Origin: Ophioderma brevispina
Lineage: Eukaryota; Echinodermata; Ophiuroidea; Amphilepidida; Ophiodermatidae
Direction of reading: 5' to 3'
NCBI GenBank assembly: GCA_023653785.1
Contig: JAMKCH010012660.1
Span: 20,147-84,146, forward strand
Length of the DNA stretch: 64,000 nucleotides
In this document: one piece after another, positions 22,711 to 32,935 of the stretch
Position numbering within the stretch: position 1 is the first letter of the stretch
Layout of the letters: each line of letters opens with the position of its first letter
The notes under the pieces: model-generated
Database searches by the model: none
The model's input: the letters and a program-made list of their open reading frames with translations, nothing else
Told to the model about the DNA's origin: nothing
Program-made: the position numbers and the translations under genes

Positions 22711-25460
22711 GACTTGTCCATCCATTGAGGAGTCCAACACGGAGCCACCAAGTGACTCTCAAGCCAGTTAACACTAGCTGATGCACAAGCAGGTGGAGAG
22801 CCAGTACAATTGGGCATTATCGGATGCCATTCAAGCTATCAATGAAGGTCTCCAATGGTTATATGCTCTTCTTTTGCCAACACATTTGTTCGAAGCATCC
22901 GGAAGAATCGATATTTGGGGATGATGAAGTGGATTGTTATCTTCGGACAGATATATATCGATAACTAGTGGAAAAGCTCAGGACACGTGGCAAAAGGTCT
23001 GCTGGTATCGATTCGGTCAAGTTTGACTCGACCAATATAACTAGTACCACTGAAAACCGGCTGTCTCACAATGAAACGACTCATTGTCTCACACATGAGT
23101 CCGGAAGATAAACTTGGGAATGCTCTACTCCATGAATATGAAGAGCTAGCAGCAAGAGCTTAGTTGGAATCTATGGAACCTCAAACAATTCCAACAAACC
23201 AGGGGTGTATGGCTCCAATACTTGGTATACACTCACACGAGCGAGGCAACACCTTGATCTCATGCAAGTACTTGCTTGCGTCCAAGACTGACGGAAAAAC
23301 CCCTCCGAGATGTATTATGTATATTCACCAGGACAAGGATGTCTCATTTACCTAATGTGGTTTGGGTCAACCAAAGGCTTATAGGCGAGCTTCGCTTCAT
23401 CACTGAAATAAAAGAATTTTACGCCTGGAGTGCACCAATTGACATACGTGCAAGGTTTGCGTTAGTTGGAAGCAAAAATAAAGGTTTGTTACTAGGTCAC
23501 GCATGCTTTTAGTGGTGGCTGATTGGAAGCAAATTTGATTGCAGATCTAGAGTAGGTGGATAAAGCCTAGATTCACGCTGTAACGCAATGGTTGTATCCC
23601 AGAAATTGTGAGGATAGGGGATAGTTTTGACCTAGACAGCATGTTACATGTTCTTGAAACTTTTTGTGCATGGTGTATGCAAGAACAGCAAATGCAGCAC
23701 AGTTGCCATGTACAACGCTCTGTAAATGCCAGTGAAAACTGTGGTAACACAATTCATTACAACGTCGCAAGTCCAGAAGACGATCTTGGGGGACCCCTTT
23801 GTGAGGTACTGGGTACCCTGTATTCATTGAAAGCAAGCTCGAATGGAATTTGAAATAGCATTAGTTTTTCCTTTTTGTGCTGGGAACATTGGGAACTTGG
23901 GGCAAGTGCGTCGTGTGAATGGCAAAAACATTCCATGAGAAACTTTTTGTGTCGCTAAAAGGTGAACATGAGAAGTTTTACTTCATTGCTTCACGAAAAT
24001 AGTAGTGAATTAATGCGTACATCTCAAACAAAGTTTCCGGAATAAACGAAGTATGATCAAAATAATCTTTGTAGTGTAAAGACAATCCAAGATCTAAGTC
24101 GATATTCATGGATAGTGTATGTAGAATCTGTCATTTATATGTTGATATTTGGGGTACAGTTCTTTGACATTACAATTAATCAAAACATAAGAAAGTCTAG
24201 GGGCGGCCATTTTAAAATATTCCCTGGTGGAGTCATTGGCTCAAATGTCGTAATAGGAATGCAGTGAGTGATTTGGAATAATTCACATAGTATATGCAAA
24301 TGTACCAGTTTAAGCTGCTTTATTACTGGCATGATGAGATTTAAAAATAGTGTATTAGATATGGCGGGCCATTTTGATAATCACAGATGGCAGCCAAAAT
24401 CCAAATTAGCAAAACAAGTAAGCCCATGTGTTAATGGAATCCCTTAGATCACAAACATGGGGAATGCCACCGTTTTACTCTTCTACGTTGCTCAACGCCA
24501 AGATCTAGGACTAACATAATTTAAAAATGGCGACCATTTGAAATTCAAGATGGCGGCCGAAACCAAATCCGTTAATGTAAGACAATGCTTTCAATGGAAT
24601 TTCATGGTTATGACAAACAGGGTATGGCCACAATGTTACTCTCTATAGTTGATCATAAGCCGAGATATGGAACAAAAAATATGAAAAATGGCGGCCATTT
24701 TGAAATTCAAAATGCGATTGAAGGCAGGTTGAAAAAAAGGGCACCTAAGATTTTGAAATCAGACCCCAAAAATGACAAAGTTAGCCAATTAAAAATCAAT
24801 TTTGGCACGAAAATCCCAAGGGAAAAACATAACATACTGTAATAATATGTTTAAACCGAAACAAATTTTTCATCATTATTACGGTTGTATTTTTGTATCG
24901 GTGTGCTTTAATTTTTGTTCAATGAGTGGTTTATAATATGGGATTTATGGTGATCTTTTATAGCGTTCACAAGCTTTGCATGTGTTTAAAGATACTGATC
25001 AGTCAGCTTTCAGCTGAACGGGGAATTGACACGCGAAACCAGGAATAACAACAGCGAAGTAACAGTGATTCGGCTGGCCCATACACATACGCCACCATGA
25101 TTAATTGTACTGATGAGCAACCATGCCTGAAAGTTTTCTGATGCGGTAATCATAAGATTGACACCAACGGTTGGCGTGATCATTTGATTTGCAGCCAATT
25201 AGTGTGTGTTTAGCCATATCTTGGTTTTGGTTAAAACGACTGTGTTAAAGATATGCACTTTCAGTTACTATTTCACCATTCATAATGGAATGTCCAGAAT
25301 AAGAGTCTTAACACCTTCACTAGGCACTGAAAATGAATTACACATCCGGCTAGAAGGTAAGATGTGTCCTATAATGGTAGTGTAACTGCTCCATCTTATT
25401 TTGTGTAAAGTGTGTACAATTATAACAAATGCTAGTTCTGTAAAAGACCATTGAGCTTAA

Positions 25461-25660
25461 AGTGACAGGAGGAGATTTTTTTGAGGGTACGAATTTCTCT
25501 CAATTTGCACTGGATCGGTTATAGACCACCTACCGAGAACGTTTCGAAGGTTTATTGGACAAACAAGTACAAAAGAAAACCGCAAACCTTGTTTTGAACT
25601 TGCCTGCTATAGTAATCGTCCATTTAGAAAACCATATGCTTTGATTTTTTTTGTCGTGCA
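25461..25660. mobile_element. TTAA-flanked element fragment, family 6
   Basis: Starts AGTGACAGGAGGAGATTTTT right after TTAA (25457-25460). A reversed copy ends at 36864, next to the TTAA at 36865-36868, with shared interior including GGACAAACAAGTACAAAAGA. No right end was found in either copy. Confidence 0.7.
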
Positions 25661-25880
25661 CGATAGAAAATACTAAATCATCATCGGATTATTCACTTCG
25701 GGTGTGATCTAATACATTGGTAAGTATTCCAAATATGCAAAAAAAAGAAAAAAAAAAAAAAACTCGCTGTTCGAAAAAAGTTTGGGCGGGCGCCTTCTTT
25801 CTGGAAATTGGATTCAGGTCTCTTAAACTCTTCTCTAAGTTCACAGGCAACATTTTCAACAATAAGAATTTTTTTTTCAA
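25640..25880 (-). repeat. Repeat block also found, inverted, at 28640-28830
   Basis: Read on the minus strand this block gives GGAATTTCCAGAAAG, TTTTTTCGAAC, GGAATACTT, TGTATTAGATCAC, GAAGTGAATAA and TCGTGCACGACA. The plus strand at 28670-28820 has the same order. An A-run lies near 25741-25760. It may be the end of an unrecognised element. Confidence 0.65.
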
Positions 25881-26225
25881 TTTGCTCTCAAATTATGGTC
25901 TAGGATCTTGGAAGAATACCGATATATTTTACACACAAAAATATCACACCATAAAACATATATCAGCCTTAATAGGCTAAAGACATCCAGTGATTTTTAG
26001 TCAATTTTGGGGTTTGCCGGAACTTAAAAGCCACAGAGGTTACAGACCGGTCAAACAGGGTGGATATCGGAGGAATCAACTCCGGCGTGTGTTTTCTTGT
26101 GTTAAACGCCATGATCGTTGGTCAGCTGATTAAAATCACTGCGGAGTGGTTTTATTATAAAATCATTCTGTTTACCCATAAGGGCGATGATTTGGAAGAA
26201 ATCATTTCAGAATAGGGTTATATAT
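25870..26225. mobile_element. Truncated copy of TTAA MITE family 1
   Basis: Shares in order with 3160-3560: TTCAATTTGC-CTCAAAT-AT-GTCT, TACAGACCGGTCAAACAGGG, GGCGTG-GTTTTCTTGT and TTATAAAATC-TTCTGTTTA. The left end is missing, replaced by the block at 25640-25880, and no right inverted end is seen. Confidence 0.75.
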
Positions 26226-26419
26226 CGTCGGCTGAATGCAAGACCAACGTAAGTGCATATTGACCAGTTTTACAGGAAGAGTGTTTTTGTGTATTTATTT
26301 GTACCAATAGTTAATAAAAATAATAGGGAATGAACAAAAATATTTTTTCAATGATTCAAATATCATAATTGCCCCTGGATGTACATTAACAAATAATTAT
26401 GTGCAACAAGAGAACGTAT

Positions 26420-27010
26420 CTGCAGGCAGAATTAGTCATCTCCGTTTCACTGACGATAAGTCACAAGTAAAGCAGATGAAATGGAGGAGAGGATGTTGTT
26501 TGGTCTCGATATGAGAGCAAATGAGTTGGCCTGAAAATTAATATGGAACAAAAAGGGAAACAAAGATTAGAAGTGAAACGCTATAGTGTCAAAATACATT
26601 ATATCTGGGTCAAGAAATTTAGCCTGGTGGTAACCAAACACAAGAAATCAAGAGAACGCAATCAGGATAGGTGGCATTCGGCAAAACACAAAACTTTCTT
26701 AACAGACAAGAACATACCAAAATCTCTTAAGGAAACTGTTCATTCAGTGCATTCTACCAGCTATATGGGTTATGGAAGTGAAACATACAATAAAAAATGG
26801 AAAGAACAATTCAAAAAATACAGAGGTATAGAAAGAATGATGTTTGATGATGAAAGAATCAAGTGGATGTGCATTGGGCAGGAGTTGCAGCAAATATTTG
26901 GGAAGCAGAAAAGGGGTAGACACTCTTTTAAGATGGAGAGACGAGCTTTTCAGCTATATGGGAACTGTTACTAGTGGAGCGGTTTGGACTGCAAAATTGT
27001 CGACAACACC
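26420..27010 (+). pseudogene. LINE reverse transcriptase 3' fragment (RTE-like), decayed
   Basis: The reverse transcriptase copies LINE RNA at the target site. The fragment starts in the palm domain with GRISHLRFTDD at 26425-26457, where FTDD stands for the family's F/YADD catalytic motif. It then reads EERMLFGLDMRANELA with a stop, KIN-like residues, and FLTDKNIPKSLKETV and MGYGSETYNKKWKEQFKK in the frame open at 26543-26974. Near 26920-26965 another frame gives LLRWRDELFSYMGTVT, like the conserved GRP-x-RWRD end of RTE/CR1-type LINEs. Frame changes and stops break it at least three times. The endonuclease and N-terminal RT are absent, as expected for a 5'-truncated LINE. Confidence 0.75.
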
Positions 27011-27064
27011 TCCCCTCGGTACAACAAAACGCAACCACTTCTATTCGAAAGATAGTAATAAATA

Positions 27065-27548
27065 ATTTAAAAAAATGATGGTTGTGGTCAAAAACTTTTG
27101 TGGCAGGGGTGTTTTTTTGGGTCAAAAAATTACGTTTTTGAGCTAAAAACTTAAGAATATCAAGATTTATTAATTTCTTAGCAAAACAAATTTTAATCAC
27201 CATGCAATACTATCAATCTCTGGCATTTATATTATAGATTTCTGTTTTATACAATATATAAAGGGTCTAGAATTTTAGCCCCAAAATCACCCTTTTTCCT
27301 AAAAAAACATCCTTTTTATCACATGTCACCACAATGAGTATTACCTGAACCCTTTATGCAATGTATAAAACCTATATCAATAACAAAAAGGATACCATAA
27401 AAATAAGATTGTAATATTTTTACCTTAAAAAAATATAAAAAATAATAATTTCGCTTAACTTGCAGCCCAAATTTCATTTTTCGGCATAGAAATCATCCCT
27501 GCCACCAAATATTTCAACCACAACCATGACAACCATAATTTTCTTAAA
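27065..27548. mobile_element. Miniature element with ~45-bp inverted ends
   Basis: Left arm TTTAAAAAAATGATGGTTGT..GGTC..TTTTGTGGCAGGGGTG; right arm CATCCCTGCCACCAAA..CAACCACAACCATG..AATTTTCTTAAA. The interior is AT-rich and non-coding. Possible TTAA-type termini (TTTAAA / TTAAA), but the exact ends are unclear. Confidence 0.7.
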
Positions 27549-27797
27549 TCTTATTTATTTATCCTTCAAATAAAGGTGGTTGTGTTATGTTGTACGGTGG
27601 GGAGGGGTAACTAGAAAACTAGAGCACTTTTCAAGGCTCGGCCGCTCCGCTATACATGATCGATGCATGCACGAGATGAACAAAATTGGCGTAGGTTTGC
27701 AAGGGGGTAGGATATGCCATCCTAACAGCAACAGTGAATTCAACTCGGCATCAACATCCGGCGCGGCCAGAGTGCTAAGTCTAATTCAAAGACTTAA

Positions 27798-28649
27798 AGG
27801 GATTAGCAGCGATAATGCGAGAAATTTGACAAAAATGTGGAAATGCATTTTTAACTTATAAATCGGGGATAAGTGTGTACAATTCCATATAGCTACTTTT
27901 AAGTAGAAACAAACCACCAAATAGTGAAAAAATGAAGTATTTGAGGAAACTTGTCATACCGTCTCCCCCAAATAGACATACAGCGATGGCATCTCAAAAT
28001 CTGCATTTAACAGCTGATTGTGGTTTCATTTATATAATATACGCTATAAAATAATTATTGAACACATATCGAATGGCTTCATGGAAAAACGGAATTATAC
28101 TAATCGTAAAAATGAATTAAAAAGATGTTGTCTGACCACGCGCTATTTGAAATTGGCGCTAGTGCATATGGGATATGTATACGTGTTATGCGATAGGGGC
28201 GGCACAGTAGTGTCATGACACCTTCACCAGTGCCACTTTCATAATGTGATTTACTATGGATGTATGACGGCCAAACGTGCCGGCCCGTTTATCGCATAAC
28301 ACGTATTACTAGCGCGTTTTTATATAGCGCATGGTCAGACTAGATGGTTGAAGTCTTTTTATAGTAAAATAATTCGTGTTTTTCGAGTGAGAAAACACTC
28401 TAATGGGTCCAATAGATTTTATGAATATTATTGTTAATATTTTTCGTTGTAGGGTTCTCCTTTATACGCACAGTTATAGCGGAAATACAGATGCGGGTTA
28501 AAAGGTACTGCTTGTCTTTAATCACGGATTTCAAAGCAAACCACTTGCAGGGAGATTTCGCAACATCCATGCCAAGTAACAAAAAACATAAAAATATGAA
28601 TTTCGAGAATTTTTCGTTGTTTCAGATTAGCAAATCGCTTCTAATCCCG
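27798..28649. mobile_element. TTAA-flanked element, family 7, with a nested foldback
   Basis: Left end AGGGATTAGCAGCGATAATG; right end, read inward, GGGATTAGAAGCGATTTGCT. The flanks are TTAA at 27794-27797 and 28650-28653. Related to 49329-49755 (shared CAAATAGACATACA-CGATGG and CTTGTCTTTAAT-CACGGATTTC). It is about twice as long as that copy because it carries the foldback at 28130-28340. Confidence 0.8.
28130..28340. mobile_element. Foldback element nested in a TTAA element
   Basis: GTCTGACCACGCGCTAT..GGCGCTAGT..ACGTGTTATGCGATA on the left pairs with TATCGCATAACACGTATTAC..AGCGCG..ATAGCGCATGGTCAGAC on the right. The arms are about 65 bp with an 80-bp loop. CpG-rich against its host and non-coding. 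Confidence 0.8.
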
Positions 28650-28794
28650 TTAACGAGACATGAGGAAATTTCCAGAAGAGAAAGAAGAGCGCCAAATTTT
28701 TTCGAACCCGGGTTTTTTGATATTGGAATGCTTCAATGTATTAGATCACCTTGAAGTGAATAAGCTGAATTACGCCGTTGAGGTAATAATATGA

Positions 28795-29185
28795 TTGATT
28801 AGTACTTCTGTCGTGCACGACAGAAAGTCAAAGCGGTGTCGTGCTTGGGACAATTAAGTTAGGCGGGCAAGTGGAAAAAAAATCTGTTTAACCGCAATGG
28901 ACAGTATGCACGGATTGCTTTTTCTCCCTTAGGGTAGAAGCGTGGACTACTATTACATTGTGTATGTATAGTCTAGACTTGATGCAAAAGTTGGAGACCA
29001 AAAAAGTCAATAAGCCAGGTCTGCCTGATGAAGGCACTTGAAGTAAGTGGACTGTGGACCAAAACCTCACCAAAACTCCATTTCGGGCATAGGCGGGTTT
29101 TTTTTTTTTTTTTTTTTTTTTCTCATCAGCCTAGGGAGCTTATCAAGGCATAGTTAAACACTTCAGTCTATAGACTTAAATTATA
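28795..29185. repeat. Block A (first copy) preceding the 168-bp array
   Basis: Contains the 16-bp palindrome CTGTCGTGCACGACAG (28812-28827), CGGATTGCTTTTTC, GGCACTTGAAG and TTCAGTCTATAGACTTAAAT. A T-run at about 29099-29120 lies inside. It recurs at 32525-32935 in the same orientation. No function recognised. Confidence 0.85.
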
Positions 29186-32100
29186 GGAGTTTGGCTACTC
29201 TAACTCATCTAGAAAAAAATTGACTTTTTTTGGAATGTTGACTTTTTGACATTTTCCCACCCCCTGTAAGACCCAGGGGAGGACCCTGGGGGAAGGGGTT
29301 ACATGGTTAGTAGGGGCTTGTCCCCTCTACAATATACCTAAGGTTGGTGCTCTAGCTCATCTGGAAAAAAAGTTATGGCAAAAATGGTTACTTTTTGTGA
29401 ACTGTGACATTTTTTGACATTCCCCAACCCCTGTCAGCCCAGGGGAGGCCCTGGGGGAATGGGTTATACATGGTTAGTAGGGGCTTGTGCCCCCTCCTAC
29501 AAACATCTGAGTTTGGGTATCTAGATATCTGGAAAAAGTTATGGCAAAATGTTTACCTTTTTTGTGAAAATGTTTGACCCTTTTTTGACATGTCACCACC
29601 CCCTGTAAGAACCAGGGGAGGACCCTGGGGAAGGGTTACATGGTTAGTATGGGGGCTTGTGCCCTCCTAACATATATATATAAGCTTTGTGTTACTCAGC
29701 TCATCTGGAAAAAAAAGGTTATGGCAAACTGTTTACCTTTTGGTGAAATGTTGACCTTTATGACATTCCCAGCCCCCTCTCAGACCCAGGCGAGGACCCG
29801 GGGGGGGAATGGTTAATGGTTAGTAGGGCTTGCTCCCCCTACAATATCTAAGTTTGGGTACTCTTAGATCATCTGCGAAAAAGTTATGGCACAATTGTTT
29901 AACTTTTTGGTGAAATGTTGACCTTTTTGACATTCTCACCCCCTGTCAGACCCAGGGAGGACCATGGAGGAGGGGTACATGGTTAGTCGGGGCTTGTGCC
30001 CTCATACAATTAATCTACGTTGGGTACTAAGGGCTCATCTGGGGAAAAGTTATGGCAAAATGTTTACCTTTTGGTGAAGTTGACCTTTTTGACATTTCCC
30101 CGCCCCCTGTCAGGACTAGGGGAAGATCCTGGGGGAATGGGTTACATGGTTAATAGGGGGCCTTGTTGCCTCCTACAATTCTATATCTAAGTTGGGATAT
30201 AGTCATTGGGAAAAAGTTATGCAAATGTTTACCTTTTGGGAATTTGAACTTTTGTGACATTTCCCCAACCCCTATCAGACCAGGGGAGGACCCTGGGGGG
30301 AGGATGCGGTTACATGGTTAGTCGGGGCCTGTACATTCTACATGAATCTAAGGTTGGCGTACTCCTGGCTCATCTGGGAAAAACAGTTATGGCAAAATAG
30401 GTACCTTTTGGTGAAATGTTGACCTTTTTTTTTTGACATTTCCCCACCCCGTCAGGACCCAGGGGAGGATCCTGGGGGAATGGGGTACATGGTTAGTAGG
30501 GGGCTGGTGCCCATCTACAATATATCTAAGTTGTGTACTCTAGCTCATCTGGAAAAAAAGTTATGGCACAGATTGTTACCTTTTTGGTGACATGTTGACC
30601 TTTTTTGCATTTCCTCACCACTGTCAGACCAGGGGAGGACCCCTGGGGAATGGGTTACATGGTTAGTAGGGGCTTGTGCCCTCCTCAATATATCTACGTT
30701 TGGTAACTTAGCTCATCTGAGGAAAAAAGTTATGGCAAAAGTTACCTTTTGCGGGAAATGTTGACTTTTGACATTTCCACCCCCCTTCAGACCAGGGGCG
30801 GAACCCTGGGAATGGGGTACATGGTTAGTAGGGTTGTGCCCTCCTACAACCCGATATATCTAAGTTGGGGTACTCGATAGATCATCTGGAAAAAGTTATG
30901 GCACAATGTTACCTTTTTGGGGAAAATGTGACCTTTGAACAATTCCCTCACCCCTGTCAGACCAGGGGAGGACCCTGGGGGATGGGTTACATGGTTAGTA
31001 GGGGTTGTGCCCTCCTACAAGATATGACGTTTGGGTACTTAGCTCATATGGAAAAAGTGTATGGCAAAATGTTTACCTTTTGTGAAATGTTGACCTGTTT
31101 TGACATTTCCCGCCCCTGTCAGAACTAGGAAGATCCTGGGGGGAATGGGTACAGGTTAATAGGGCTTGTTGTGCCTCTACAAGAGATCTAAGGTGGGTAC
31201 TTATCATCTGGGAAAAAAAGTTATGGCAAATGTTTAACCTTTTTGGTGAAATGTTGACCTTTTGTGACATTTCCCCACCCCCTCTCAGACCCAGCGGGGA
31301 GGACCCTGGGGGAATGGGGTACATGGTTAGTAGGGACTTGTGCCCTCCTACTAATATATCTAAGTTTGGGTTAATCTAGCTCATTGGGAAAAAGTTATGG
31401 CAAATAGTTACCTTTTTGGTGAAAGGTGGACCTTTTTTGGACATTTCCCCACCCCCTTGTCAAGGCCAGGGGGAGGATATGGGGGAATGGATGACATGGT
31501 TAGTAGGGGGATTGTGCCCTCCTACAATATATCTAAGCTTGGGTACTCTAGCTCTCTTGGGGGGGGAAAAAAAAAATTATGGCAAAATAGTTCCTTTTTG
31601 GTTGAAATGTGGACCTTTTTTTGACATTTCCCCACCCCCTTGTCGACCCGGGGAGGATCCTGGGGTAATGGGTTACCTGGTTAGTAGGGGGGGGCTTGTG
31701 CCCTCCTACAATAAAACTAAGTTTGGGAGCTCTAGCTCATCTGGAAAAAGTTATGGGCACATGTTTACCTTTTTGGTGAATGTTGACCTTTTTTTGACCA
31801 TTTCATCACCCCTGTCAGACCCAGTGGAGGACCCCTGGGGGATGGGTTACATGGTTAGTAGGGGCTTGTGCCTCCTACAATATACTACGTTGGGTACTCT
31901 AGCCATCTGGGAAAAAGTTATGGCCAAAGTTAACCTTTTGTGGTGAAATGTTGACCTTTTTTGACATTTCCCGCCCCCCTGTCAGACCCATGGGAGTGAC
32001 CCTGGGGGATATGGGTTACAATTTAGTAGGTCTTGTGCCACCATCCCTACAATATATCTAAGCTTGGCTACTCTAGCTCATAGAAAAAGTTATGCCCATG

Positions 32101-32515
32101 TTTACCTTTTTTTGGTGAAATGTTGACCTTTTTTGCATTTCCCTCACCCCCCCTGTCAGACACAGGGGAGAACCCGGGGATGGTTACATGGTTAGTAGGG
32201 GCTTGTGCCCATCCTACAATATATCTAAACGTTTGGGTACTCTAGCTCATCTGGAAAAAGTTATGGCAAATGGTTACCTTTTTGGTGAAGTTTACCTTTT
32301 TTGAACATTTCCCCGCCCCCTGTCATACCCCAGGGAAGATCCTGTGGGAATGGGTTACATGGTTAATAGGGCTTTTGCTCGCCTACAATATATCTAAGTT
32401 GGGGTACTCTAGCTCATCTGGAAAAAAAAGTTATGGCAAAATGTTTACATTTTTTTGGTGAAATGTTGCTTTTTTGACATTTCCCCACCCCCGTCTACGA
32501 CCTCTTTACTCCGTC
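29186..32515. repeat. Degenerate tandem array, ~168-bp unit, first block (~19 units)
   Basis: The unit runs ACATGGTTAGTAGGGGCTTG, CCTCCTACAATATATCTAAG, TTTGGGTACTCTAGCTCATC, GGAAAAAGTTATGGCAAAAT, GTTTACCTTTTTGGTGAAAT, GTTGACCTTTTTTGACATTT, CCCCACCCCCTGTCAGACCC and AGGGGAGGACCCTGGGGGAA. Units differ mostly by 1-3 bp indels. Variant units with GGAAGATCC and TTAATAGGG recur near 30110, 31120 and 32330, suggesting a higher-order pattern. Open frames across it are artefacts. Confidence 0.95.
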
Positions 32516-32524
32516 TTTAGTCTA

Positions 32525-32935
32525 CTAATAGATGATTAAGTACTTTCTGTCGTGCACGACAGGAAGTCAAGCACGGTGTTCTATGGGGACATACGTTAGG
32601 CTGGCAAGTTAAAAAAAATCTGTAAACCCGCCAATGGCAGTATGGACGGATTGCTTTTTCCTCCCTAGGGTAATGTGCAGCTCTGGAGCGTTGAATAATT
32701 GTACATTGTGTATGGTAGAGTCTATATGAATGCAAGAAGTTGGGATACCAACAAAGTCTAAGCAAGTCTGCCTGCATGGAAGGCACTTGAAGCTAGTGGA
32801 CTGTTGGACCCAAACCTCAACAAACTCCATTTCGGTCAGTTAGGAAGGCGGGTCGCCTAGGAGCTTACAAGGCATAGTTCTAACAATTTCAGTCTATAGA
32901 CTTAAATTATATTGAGTTTGGCTACCTACTCATCT
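32525..32935. repeat. Block A (second copy), interrupting the array
   Basis: Repeats 28795-29185 in order, including CTGTCGTGCACGACAG, ATGGACGGATTGCTTTTTC, GCACTTGAAG and TTCAGTCTATAGACTTAAAT, but lacks the long T-run. The unit that follows (to TATACCTAAGG-TGGTGCTCTAG) matches the first unit after copy 1, so block and array were duplicated together. Confidence 0.85.

Larger units (their letters stand above)
19495..24848. mobile_element. Large non-autonomous element with long inverted ends built of ~165-bp units
   Basis: The left arm (about 19495-20430) and right arm (about 24160-24848) are inverted relatives. Both consist of several diverged ~165-bp units with a CAAAATGGCGGCC / GGCCGCCATTTTG core, TATCTCGGCTTAT-like and CCCATGTGTGTGAT-like segments, and outermost pieces GGTGCATTTTG / GCACCTAAGATTTT. 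Total about 5.35 kb. The interior (20841-24160) is non-coding or decayed. One readable stretch near 22785-22925 contains NWALSDAIQAINEGLQWLY on the plus strand, with no family recognised. A further inverted pair lies at 20346-20840. The 145-residue minus-strand frame at 19898-20335 crosses the repeat units and is not treated as a gene. Confidence 0.65.

Noticed and set aside
31416..31946. 176-residue plus-strand frame and many similar frames in 29-35 kb
   Set aside because: All are periodic translations of the 168-bp tandem unit.
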